A stretch of 64,000 nt of DNA from Lachnospiraceae bacterium UBA7589 (GTDB lineage: Bacteria; Bacillota; Clostridia; Lachnospirales; Lachnospiraceae), in contig DLKL01000007.1 of NCBI GenBank assembly GCA_002476495.1, positions 8,957 through 72,956 on the forward strand. Direction: 5' to 3'. The notes below the pieces were generated by a model. That model did no database searches and was not told the origin of the DNA. It was given only the letters and a program-made list of their open reading frames with translations. Position numbers and translations under genes: made by a program. Positions 26,893 to 34,868 of the stretch are shown here, one piece after another; position 1 is the first letter of the stretch, and each line of letters opens with the position of its first letter.

Positions 26893-26909
26893 CTGATTAT
26901 AATAATCAG
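26893..26909. promoter_or_regulatory. Palindromic operator candidate upstream of the ABC exporter
   Basis: CTGATTAT-A-ATAATCAG is a perfect 17-bp palindrome in the divergent region between DUF1292 and the exporter. A TATAAT for the exporter follows at 26936-26941, so the palindrome lies just upstream of its -35 region. No regulator gene is adjacent. Confidence 0.5.
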
Positions 26910-26974
26910 GTTAAGGAATAACAATTATTTTTGTATATAATTACAACTTAATGAAATATATAAAGGGGAAAGCT

Positions 26975-28708
26975 ATGAAACAATTGATGAAATATTTTAA
27001 AAACTACAGGGGAAAGGCTATATTGGCACCACTATTCAAGATGCTTGAGGCAGGCTTTGAACTTCTGGTGCCTCTTGTTATGGCAGCAATAATTGATAAT
27101 GGTATAAAAAATAATGATAAGCCTTATATATTAAAGATGGCGGCTGTTATGGTGATTCTTGGACTTATAGGCTTAGGCTGTTCTGTTACTGCCCAGTATT
27201 TTTCAGCTAAAACAGCCATGGGAATCGGAAAAGAATTAAGGTATGATTTGTTTAAGCATATTGAAAGTCTTTCTTATACTGAAATTGACAAGCTTGGTAC
27301 ATCCACGTTAATTACCCGGATGACAAGTGATGTAAATCAGGTACAGACAGGAATAAATATGTTTTTAAGACTTTTTATGAGATCTCCGTTTATAGTTTTC
27401 GGAGCAACAATTATGGCTTTTACTGTGGATACTGAATCTGCCAGGGTATTTCTTATTACACTTCCTGTGCTTATTGTTATTGTCTTTGGAATTATGCTGG
27501 TATCCATTCCACTGTACAGGAAGGTTCAGGGTAAGCTTGACAGAGTGTTGCTTAAGACCAGGGAAAATCTTTCCGGTGCCAGGGTTATAAGGGCCTTTGG
27601 TCAGGAGGAGTATGAAAAAAAGGAATTTGCCGAGGCTACAGAAAGTCTTACCGGCTGGCAGCTCATTGTAGGTGGTATATCAACATTTCTTAATCCTCTT
27701 ACCTATGCGGTAGTGAATCTTTCTATTGCTCTTCTTGTATGGAAGGGTGCCGGCAGGGTCGATGATGGAATCCTCATGCAAGGTGAGGTATATGCTCTGG
27801 TAAATTATATGTCCCAGATTCTTGTTGAACTGGTAAAGCTGGCAAATCTTATTATTATTGAGACCAAGGCTGTTGCCTGTGCCAACAGACTTTCTTCGAT
27901 TTTTGATATGAAATCCTCTCAGCTCTATAAGTCTGAGAGGATTGTTCCGGTTCCCGGAGCACCGAAAATCCGGTTTAATAATGCAGGACTTTGTTACAGT
28001 GAAGCAAAGGAAAATTCGATAGAGGGTATTAATCTTACTGTTAATGCAGGTGAAACCATAGGTATAATAGGAGGAACAGGCTCGGGTAAATCGTCGTTTG
28101 TTAATCTTATACCCAGATTTTATGACTGTACCAGTGGAAATATCCTGATTGATGGTATTGATATAAAAGAGTATCCAAAGGAACAGCTGAGGGACAAGAT
28201 TGGAATTGTTCCACAGAAGGCAGTGCTTTTTTCGGGAACCATAAAAGATAATATAAAATGGGGCAAGCCGGATGCCACAGATAAGGATATAGATGAAGCA
28301 TTGGAAATTGCCCAGGCAAAGGAGTTTGTAGATTCCAAGGAGGGAAAAACAGGCTTTGTTCTGAATCAGGGTGCGAAAAATCTGTCAGGAGGACAGAAGC
28401 AGAGACTTACAATAGCGAGAGCTCTGGTAAAAAGGCCCGAAATACTTATATTGGATGACAGCTCCTCAGCACTTGATTATGCCACAGATGCATCACTTCG
28501 TATGTCAATTAAGGAAAAAACTGATAATATGACAGTTTTCATTGTATCCCAGAGATCATCCTCAATTATGTATGCCGATAAAATAATTGTTCTTGAGGAT
28601 GGAAAGATAGCCGGGATGGGAACTCATGAGGAACTGCTTGAAAATTGCGAATTATACAGGGAAATTTGTTCATCTCAGACAAGAGAGGAGGAAACAGACC
28701 ATGAGTAG
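26975..28708 (+). CDS. ABC exporter half-transporter 1 (permease-ATPase fusion)
   Basis: 577-residue half-transporter: six-helix type I exporter domain (about 1-300) fused to an ATPase domain. Walker A GGTGSGKSS, signature [14 protein letters not shown] and Walker B ILILDDSSSALD are present. The Walker B motif ends in Asp instead of the usual catalytic Glu (LDD rather than LDE), which in heterodimeric exporters marks the degenerate-site subunit. I start at ATG 26975 because AAAGGGG lies 6 bases upstream; an ATG at 26951 in the same frame has no ribosome site. It overlaps the partner gene by 8 bases, so a heterodimer is expected (BmrC/D, LmrC/D or TM287/288 type). Confidence 0.9.
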   Translation: MKQLMKYFKNYRGKAILAPLFKMLEAGFELLVPLVMAAIIDNGIKNNDKPYILKMAAVMVILGLIGLGCSVTAQYFSAKTAMGIGKELRYDLFKHIESLSYTEIDKLGTSTLITRMTSDVNQVQTGINMFLRLFMRSPFIVFGATIMAFTVDTESARVFLITLPVLIVIVFGIMLVSIPLYRKVQGKLDRVLLKTRENLSGARVIRAFGQEEYEKKEFAEATESLTGWQLIVGGISTFLNPLTYAVVNLSIALLVWKGAGRVDDGILMQGEVYALVNYMSQILVELVKLANLIIIETKAVACANRLSSIFDMKSSQLYKSERIVPVPGAPKIRFNNAGLCYSEAKENSIEGINLTVNAGETIGIIGGTGSGKSSFVNLIPRFYDCTSGNILIDGIDIKEYPKEQLRDKIGIVPQKAVLFSGTIKDNIKWGKPDATDKDIDEALEIAQAKEFVDSKEGKTGFVLNQGAKNLSGGQKQRLTIARALVKRPEILILDDSSSALDYATDASLRMSIKEKTDNMTVFIVSQRSSSIMYADKIIVLEDGKIAGMGTHEELLENCELYREICSSQTREEETDHE

Positions 28709-30452
28709 AGTAAGTGGCAAAAAAGGAAAAAAGAATATAGGAAGAGTAATAGGATATATAAAAAAATATATGTTTTTTGTTATCCTTTCCTTTGTCTGTG
28801 CCCTGGCTTCTGTTGTAGCAACCTTAATAGGACCTATTCTTACAGGAAAAGCCATCGATGAGCTTATCGGACCGGGACAGGTTGATTTTGATAAGCTTAA
28901 GAAATATATATGGTTATTTATACTGGCTTTAATTGTTACATCGGTGACCCAGTGGATTATGAATGTACTTAATAATCATATAACCTACAGTGTTGTACGG
29001 GATATAAGAATAGAGGCATTTAATCATCTTGAGAAGCTTCCGCTTTCATATGTGGATTCTCATCAGCATGGAGATATTGTAAGCCGTATTGTATCGGATA
29101 TAGACCAGTTTGCAGATGGATTATTAATGGGCTTTACCCAGTTATTTACGGGTATTGTAACTATACTTGGCACTCTGGGCTTTATGATATATATATATGC
29201 CCCTGTAGCTGTTGCTGTTGTGGTGCTTACGCCTATTTCACTGTTTGTTGCATCCTTTATTGCAAAGAGAACCTTTAGGCTTTTTCAGCGACAGTCTGAA
29301 TCCCGTGGTAATCTTACATCTCTGGTGGATGAAATGATCGGACAGCAGAAGGTGGTCCAGGCCTTTGGATACGAGGACAGGGCATTGGACAGATTTGAAG
29401 ATATTAACAATGCTCTGGAAAAGGACAGCATGAGGGCAACCTTTTATTCATCTTTAACCAATCCATGTACAAGATTTGTAAACAGCGTTGTTTATACTGT
29501 CGTAGGAATTATGGGCGCTCTGTATTCTATTGCCGGTAAACTCAGCGTAGGTCAGCTTACCTGCTTTTTGAGCTATGCGAACCAATATACAAAGCCGTTC
29601 AATGAAATATCCAATGTCATTACTGAGCTTCAGAATGCTCTTGCCTGTGCAGGCCGTGTATTTGAACTTATAGATGAAAAGCCGGAGATATCAGATGATA
29701 ACGGAGTATGTCTTGATAATGTTAAGGGTGAAATTACCATTGATGACGTTGCATTCTCATATGTGCCTGATAAGGAACTAATCCGTAAGCTTAATCTTAA
29801 GGTGAAGCCGGGGATGAGAGTGGCAATTGTAGGACCTACGGGATGCGGTAAAAGTACGCTTATTAATCTTCTTATGAGATTTTATGATGTTAATAAGGGG
29901 TCAATCAAAATAGACGGAATTGACATAAGAGATATAACCAGAAAAAGTCTGAGAGAGCATTATGGTATGGTATTGCAGGAAACCTGGCTTAAGGCAGGAA
30001 CCATAAAGGAGAATATAGCATATGGAAATCCTGATGCTACTGAGGAACAGATTATAGAGGCGGCAAAAAAGGCTCATGCCCACAGCTTTATCAAACGTCT
30101 TCCTAAGGGATACGATACCTTTATAGCAGAGGACGGAGGAAGTCTTTCCCAGGGTCAGAAGCAGCTTCTTTGTATTACAAGGGTTATGCTTTTGATGCCA
30201 CCAATGCTTATTCTTGATGAGGCTACGTCTTCTATAGATACCATGACGGAGATAAGGATTCAAAAGGCATTTAATAAGATGATGGAGGGGAGGACAAGCT
30301 TTATAGTTGCCCACAGGCTGTCAACCATAAAGGGAGCAGATGTTATCCTTGTAATGAAGGATGGGGATATAATTGAACAGGGCTCTCATAATGAGCTGCT
30401 AGAGCAAAGAGGATTTTATTATAATCTGTATAATTCCCAGTTTGCCCACTGA
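28701..30452 (+). CDS. ABC exporter half-transporter 2 (permease-ATPase fusion)
   Basis: 583 residues: a basic N-terminus, six-helix exporter domain (about 15-320) and ATPase domain with Walker A GPTGCGKST, signature LSQGQKQLLCITRV, Walker B MLILDEATSSID with the catalytic Glu, and H-loop VAHRLST. The signature has Gln in place of the second Gly (LSQGQ), common in this subfamily. The start is ATG 28701 with GGAGG upstream; the open frame extends 25 codons further 5' but that part overlaps the previous gene. With half-transporter 1 it should form a heterodimeric lipid/drug exporter with one canonical and one degenerate ATP site. No terminator is visible after it. Confidence 0.92.
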   Translation: MSRVSGKKGKKNIGRVIGYIKKYMFFVILSFVCALASVVATLIGPILTGKAIDELIGPGQVDFDKLKKYIWLFILALIVTSVTQWIMNVLNNHITYSVVRDIRIEAFNHLEKLPLSYVDSHQHGDIVSRIVSDIDQFADGLLMGFTQLFTGIVTILGTLGFMIYIYAPVAVAVVVLTPISLFVASFIAKRTFRLFQRQSESRGNLTSLVDEMIGQQKVVQAFGYEDRALDRFEDINNALEKDSMRATFYSSLTNPCTRFVNSVVYTVVGIMGALYSIAGKLSVGQLTCFLSYANQYTKPFNEISNVITELQNALACAGRVFELIDEKPEISDDNGVCLDNVKGEITIDDVAFSYVPDKELIRKLNLKVKPGMRVAIVGPTGCGKSTLINLLMRFYDVNKGSIKIDGIDIRDITRKSLREHYGMVLQETWLKAGTIKENIAYGNPDATEEQIIEAAKKAHAHSFIKRLPKGYDTFIAEDGGSLSQGQKQLLCITRVMLLMPPMLILDEATSSIDTMTEIRIQKAFNKMMEGRTSFIVAHRLSTIKGADVILVMKDGDIIEQGSHNELLEQRGFYYNLYNSQFAH

Positions 30453-30492
30453 ATGAAGCCGGTAAATTGAGGAAGATAAGTGTAAAAATATA

Positions 30493-30521
30493 GTGAAATA
30501 ATGATTTTTTAGTGGTATAAT
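30493..30521 (+). promoter_or_regulatory. Promoter of the AIM24 pair
   Basis: GTGAAA, 17-base spacer, consensus TATAAT. Strong -10, weak -35. Confidence 0.55.
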
Positions 30522-30570
30522 ATGAAGTGTAATTCTGTTTGAAATACAAATTTTATTCAGGGAGGAAATT

Positions 30571-31326
30571 ATGTTTCAGTTAAACAATTTTTATGACAAT
30601 AATAATATGAAATGTATTAACCAGTTGGGTCAGTACAAGGTATTCGAACATGAGAAGGATTTGTCGGTTTCTCCATATGTAGCAGAGACTGCCTATTTTT
30701 CATCAGCCATGAATGTAAGAAAAAGACAGGTGCTGGTAGAGCTCAATAATACAGGATGTACTATCCAGGCAGGAGAAATGCAATGGATGCTGGGAAATGT
30801 ACAGATGTCCTCAGGCGTTAAAGGCGTAGGCAATTTCCTTGGCAAGGCTATAAAGGGAGCTGTTACCGGAGAATCTGCGGTTAAGCCGGAATATTCAGGT
30901 CAGGGTCTTCTTATGCTTGAGCCTACATATAAGCATATAATTATGGTTGATGTTGCCCAGTGGGGATCAATTGTTCTTGATGATGGACTTTTCCTTGCCT
31001 GTGACAGCACAGTGCAGCTTAAGGTTACTGCAAGAAGTAATGTGAGCTCTGCTGTATTTGGAGGAGAAGGATTGTTTAACACAATGCTTACCGGTCAGGG
31101 TATTGCAGTTCTGGAAAGCCCTGTTCCGCAGCAGGAATTAATCCAGTTTAATCTTCAGGATGATGTAGTAAAGATAGATGGTAATATGGCTATTGCATGG
31201 TCAGGAAGCCTTGATTTTACAGTTGAAAAATCAGGAAAGAGTCTCCTTGGATCGGCTGTATCAGGTGAGGGACTTGTAAATGTATACCGTGGTACAGGAA
31301 CCATTCTTATGGCTCCGACAGCATAA
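30571..31326 (+). CDS. AIM24-family protein, paralog 1
   Basis: 251 residues of the AIM24 (TIGR00266-like) beta-sandwich family, known from a yeast mitochondrial inner-membrane organiser and from many bacteria with no clear role. The central segment NVQMSSGVKGVGNFLGKAIKG, then VTGESAVKP, is characteristic, as is GLVNVYRGTGTILMAP near the end. No signal peptide or membrane helix. GGGAGG ribosome site. Only 15 bases separate it from paralog 2, with which it shares long near-identical DNA blocks, so the pair is a tandem duplication. Possibly a membrane-associated scaffold; that is inference. Confidence 0.87.
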   Translation: MFQLNNFYDNNNMKCINQLGQYKVFEHEKDLSVSPYVAETAYFSSAMNVRKRQVLVELNNTGCTIQAGEMQWMLGNVQMSSGVKGVGNFLGKAIKGAVTGESAVKPEYSGQGLLMLEPTYKHIIMVDVAQWGSIVLDDGLFLACDSTVQLKVTARSNVSSAVFGGEGLFNTMLTGQGIAVLESPVPQQELIQFNLQDDVVKIDGNMAIAWSGSLDFTVEKSGKSLLGSAVSGEGLVNVYRGTGTILMAPTA

Positions 31327-31341
31327 GGAGGTGCAGGTATT

Positions 31342-32232
31342 ATGGTATATAGTAATTTATTAAACACAGAGAATATGAAGGTTAAGTCACAGCTCGGCGG
31401 TATGCAGGTTGTTGAATATGTCAGGGATATGAGTGTGTTGCCATCAAGCTCCAAGATGGAATATTACTGTGCTCAGATGAATATTAACAAAAGACAGTTG
31501 CTGCTTAATCTTAACGGTAACGGATATACTATTCAGGCCGGAGCAATGCAATGGATGAGTGGTAATGTGCAGATGTCATCAGGTGTCAAGGGAATCGGCA
31601 ATTTCCTTGGAAAGGCAGTAAAGGGAGCCGTTACAGGCGAATCGGCCGTAAAGCCTATATATGAAGGGTATGGTCAGGTCATGCTGGAGCCTACATACAG
31701 ACATATTCTGCTCAGTGACTTGTCTGCCTGGGGAGGAAGCATTGTCCTTGACGATGGACTTTTCCTTGCCTGCGATAATACCGTGCAACAGAAGGTAGTT
31801 GCCAGAAGTAACGTAAGCTCGGCTGTGTTTGGAAGAGAGGGGCTGTTCAATCTCAGTCTTAACGGAAATGGTGTTTTTGCCTTAGAGAGTATTGTCCCTA
31901 TGGAGGAGCTCTTTGAAATTAATCTTACCAATGATGTAATGAAAATAGATGGTAATATGGCTGTTGCATGGTCAGGAAGTCTTGAGTTCACAGTAGAAAA
32001 GTCAGGCAAGAGTCTTCTCGGATCCGCTGTGTCGGGAGAGGGTCTTGTAAATGTATACAGAGGTACAGGAAAAATCTGGATGGCTCCCGTAATAGGAAAA
32101 TACGCCGGCTCAGCGGGAGAGACAAACCAGAGCCAGAATGCATCATCAGGAAGAACAGGCTCTGCTGCGGCAAAGAATGATGCAGCCAGCAAGATAGAGA
32201 CAGTGTCCAAGGTTCTTGATTTGTTTAATTAG
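31342..32232 (+). CDS. AIM24-family protein, paralog 2
   Basis: 296 residues, aligned over nearly its whole length with paralog 1 (shared SSGVKGIGNFLGKAVKGAV, ARSNVSSAVFGREGLFN, KSGKSLLGSAVSGEGLVN). It differs by a C-terminal extension of about 45 residues rich in Ala, Ser, Gly and Lys that ends in a short amphipathic helix (KIETVSKVLDLFN). This tail may supply oligomerisation or targeting. AAGGAGGT ribosome site, coupled to paralog 1. No classical terminator follows; the next hairpin belongs to the typA leader. Confidence 0.87.
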   Translation: MVYSNLLNTENMKVKSQLGGMQVVEYVRDMSVLPSSSKMEYYCAQMNINKRQLLLNLNGNGYTIQAGAMQWMSGNVQMSSGVKGIGNFLGKAVKGAVTGESAVKPIYEGYGQVMLEPTYRHILLSDLSAWGGSIVLDDGLFLACDNTVQQKVVARSNVSSAVFGREGLFNLSLNGNGVFALESIVPMEELFEINLTNDVMKIDGNMAVAWSGSLEFTVEKSGKSLLGSAVSGEGLVNVYRGTGKIWMAPVIGKYAGSAGETNQSQNASSGRTGSAAAKNDAASKIETVSKVLDLFN

Positions 32233-32272
32233 TAATATCAGGTGGGCATATCATGATTTTTGCATTTTTTTG

Positions 32273-32301
32273 TTGAAAAGTAAAACCCACTGTGCTACAA
32301 T
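32273..32301 (+). promoter_or_regulatory. Promoter of typA
   Basis: TTGAAA, 17-base spacer, TACAAT. Predicted start near 32308, about 68 bases before the ATG. Confidence 0.65.
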
Positions 32302-32321
32302 TACAAAGTTTTAAAAATAAT

Positions 32322-32351
32322 AATGCAATTCACCTTGTGGTGAATTGCATT
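32322..32351 (+). other. Perfect 13-bp stem-loop in the typA leader
   Basis: AATGCAATTCACC (32322-32334) pairs with GGTGAATTGCATT (32339-32351) around a TTGT loop. It lies between the predicted promoter and the typA ribosome site, 24 bases before the ATG. The trailing sequence (TATATTGTG) is a poor T-run, so a leader element is more likely than a terminator for the AIM24 genes, but termination cannot be excluded. Confidence 0.65.
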
Positions 32352-32375
32352 TATATTGTGTAAAAGAGGTATATT

Positions 32376-34211
32376 ATGAAGATATCAAGAGACGATATAA
32401 GAAACGTAGCTATTATTGCCCATGTTGATCATGGTAAGACAACTCTGGTAGATGAGCTGCTTAAGCAAAGCGGTGTATTTCGTGAAAATCAGGAGGTTGC
32501 AGAGAGAGTAATGGATTCCAATGACATAGAGAGAGAAAGGGGAATCACTATTCTTTCAAAAAATACAGCCGTAACCTATGGAAATACCAAGATTAATATC
32601 ATAGATACTCCGGGTCATGCTGATTTCGGAGGAGAGGTTGAGCGTGTTTTAAAGATGGTTAACGGTGTAATACTGGTAGTGGATGCCTTTGAAGGGGCAA
32701 TGCCACAAACTAAGTTTGTGCTGAAAAAGGCATTGGAGCTTGATCTTAATGTTATCGTCTGTATCAATAAGATTGACAGGCCTGAAGCCAGACCGAGTGA
32801 AGTTGAGGAAGAGGTTCTTGAACTTTTACTTGAGCTTGATGCCAATGACAAACAGCTTGACTGTCCGTTTGTATATGCTTCTGCAAAAGAGGGAGTTGCA
32901 TCTCTTTCACCGGATGAACCGGGAACAGATATGAAGCCGTTGTTTGATACAATAATAGAGCATATTCCTGCACCGACAGGCGACCCGGATGCGGGTACCC
33001 AGGTGCTTATCAGTACAATTGATTATAATGAATATGTGGGCAGAATTGGCGTAGGTAAGGTTGATAACGGAATGGTTAAACTTAATCAGGAGGCTGTCAT
33101 TGTAAATGCCCATGAGCCTGAAAAAAAGGTTAAAGTTAAGATTGGTAAGCTTTATGAGTTTGAGGGATTAAACAAGGTTGAGGTTAATGAGGCAAAAATC
33201 GGTTCCATAGTTGCCATTTCGGGTATTGCCGATTTGCACATAGGAGATACAATATGTTCACCTGAAAATCCGGAACCGATTCCTTTTCAGAAAATATCTG
33301 AACCTACAATTGCCATGCATTTTATGGTAAATGATTCTCCTTTGGCAGGTAAAGAGGGAAAATATGTAACCTCAAGACATTTGAGAGACAGACTTTTCAG
33401 AGAGCTTAATACCGATGTATCCCTCAGAGTTGAGGAGACAGATACTACAGAAAGCTTCAAGGTTTCAGGCCGTGGTGAACTGCATCTTTCGGTTCTTATT
33501 GAAAATATGCGAAGAGAGGGATATGAATTTGCCGTAAGTAAGGCTGAGGTAATATACAAAGAGGACGAAAAAGGTAAGAAGCTTGAGCCGTTTGAAATTG
33601 CTGTAATCGATGTTCCGGATGAATTTTCAGGTACGGTTATTAATATGCTTAACAACCGTAAGGGTGAGCTGCAAGGCATGGCACCTACCGGAAATGGTAC
33701 AACCAGGCTTGAGTTTTCTATTCCATCCAGAGGGCTTATAGGCTTTAGGGGAGATTTTATGACAGCAACAAAAGGAAATGGTATACTTAATACTATTTTT
33801 GACGGATATGCACCTTATAAGGGAGATATGAATTATAGAAGTCAGGGTTCACTTATTGCTTTTGAATCAGGTGAGTCTATAACCTATGGATTGTTTAATG
33901 CACAGGAGAGAGGAACACTGTTTATTGGTCCCGGTGTTCAGGTATACGGTGGTATGGTTGTAGGACAGTGTGGACGTTCAGAGGATATAGAGGTAAATGT
34001 ATGTAAGAAAAAGCAGCTTACCAATACCAGGGCATCCGGCTCAGATGAAGCATTAAAGCTTACTCCGCCTAAGATATTAAGTCTTGAGCAGGCACTGGAC
34101 TTTATTGATACAGACGAGCTTTTGGAGATTACACCAAAGACAATAAGAATACGTAAGAAGATACTTGATCCTACATTGCGTATGAGAGCTAAGAGAAATA
34201 TGCAGAGTTAA
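32376..34211 (+). CDS. typA: Ribosome-associated GTPase TypA/BipA
   Basis: Translational GTPase of 611 residues that binds ribosomes and supports 50S assembly and growth at low temperature or stress. G1 is AHVDHGKTT (about 15-23), G2 ERGITI, G3 DTPGHADF and G4 NKIDRPEARP. EF-G-like domains III and V and the C-terminal BipA-specific domain (ESGESITYGLFNAQERGTLFIGPG) complete it. Length matches the family. Ribosome site AAGAGGT. Monocistronic, with a hairpin-containing leader and a downstream terminator shared with the convergent regulator gene. Confidence 0.96.
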   Translation: MKISRDDIRNVAIIAHVDHGKTTLVDELLKQSGVFRENQEVAERVMDSNDIERERGITILSKNTAVTYGNTKINIIDTPGHADFGGEVERVLKMVNGVILVVDAFEGAMPQTKFVLKKALELDLNVIVCINKIDRPEARPSEVEEEVLELLLELDANDKQLDCPFVYASAKEGVASLSPDEPGTDMKPLFDTIIEHIPAPTGDPDAGTQVLISTIDYNEYVGRIGVGKVDNGMVKLNQEAVIVNAHEPEKKVKVKIGKLYEFEGLNKVEVNEAKIGSIVAISGIADLHIGDTICSPENPEPIPFQKISEPTIAMHFMVNDSPLAGKEGKYVTSRHLRDRLFRELNTDVSLRVEETDTTESFKVSGRGELHLSVLIENMRREGYEFAVSKAEVIYKEDEKGKKLEPFEIAVIDVPDEFSGTVINMLNNRKGELQGMAPTGNGTTRLEFSIPSRGLIGFRGDFMTATKGNGILNTIFDGYAPYKGDMNYRSQGSLIAFESGESITYGLFNAQERGTLFIGPGVQVYGGMVVGQCGRSEDIEVNVCKKKQLTNTRASGSDEALKLTPPKILSLEQALDFIDTDELLEITPKTIRIRKKILDPTLRMRAKRNMQS

Positions 34212-34229
34212 AATAATAAACCCTTACGG

Positions 34230-34263
34230 GCTGAGAGATTAGTTCATAAAAAAATCTCTCAGC
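34230..34263. terminator. Bidirectional terminator between typA and the LuxR-type regulator
   Basis: GCTGAGAGATT (34230-34240) pairs perfectly with AATCTCTCAGC (34253-34263). Its left arm and loop contain the stop codon of the minus-strand regulator. TCGTTTCTTTTG follows on the plus strand. Confidence 0.75.
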
Positions 34264-34868
34264 TCGTTTCTTTTGTTGATATTTAGTTTATCAAATATTC
34301 TATATGCCAGCTTCTTTACATAGTTGTAAGAAAAATTGAGTTCATTTGCTATTTCCTGATTTGTATATCCAATGGCAATTCTTTTTCCTACCTCAAATTC
34401 ACTTTCGGTGAGTATAGAGGACATTTCAGCCATTTTTTTCTGACTGAACTGTACGTTAATGGTATCAGCCCGGGATGCCTCCATATGGATTTTTCTTGCA
34501 TTTTCCAGATGATTTCTTACTCTTGCAACAAGAATATCTGTTACAAAGGGCTTTGTTATGTAATCTATGGCTCCAAGCTCAAGGGCGGTAAGCTCAGCCT
34601 GCATGTCTTCCATGCTTGTTAAAAATATAACGGGTACGTTTGGCTGGATAGATTTTATTTCTTTAAAAACTGCATATCCATCCATTTCAGGCATGGCAAT
34701 ATCTAAAAGCACAAGGTCGGGTGTATTCCCCTTGCTGAGTGCATTGACAGCCTGAATGCCTGATTTTGCGAGGCTTACCTCATATCCCTGATGGATAAAA
34801 ATATTTTCCACAGATCTGAGCATGGCAGTATCATCATCAATAATCATAAGCCGGAAGGGCTGGTTCAT
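34239..34868 (-). CDS. Response regulator with LuxR-type HTH output
   Basis: 209 residues: an N-terminal REC domain with IIDDDTAM, phosphoacceptor Asp in LVLLDIAMPEMDG and Lys in TKPF, then a C-terminal LuxR/FixJ-like HTH (about 150-205: LTESEFEVGKRIAIGYTNQEIANELNFSYNYVKKL). It should be a phosphorylation-controlled DNA-binding regulator. Its ATG overlaps the stop codon of the hybrid kinase by four bases (ATGA), so the two are coupled and are almost certainly cognate. Target genes are unknown. Confidence 0.92.
   Translation of the reverse strand: MNQPFRLMIIDDDTAMLRSVENIFIHQGYEVSLAKSGIQAVNALSKGNTPDLVLLDIAMPEMDGYAVFKEIKSIQPNVPVIFLTSMEDMQAELTALELGAIDYITKPFVTDILVARVRNHLENARKIHMEASRADTINVQFSQKKMAEMSSILTESEFEVGKRIAIGYTNQEIANELNFSYNYVKKLAYRIFDKLNINKRNELRDFFMN

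Noticed and set aside
26951..26974. Upstream ATG giving the ABC half-transporter eight extra residues
   Set aside because: No ribosome site before it, while AAAGGGG precedes the ATG at 26975.
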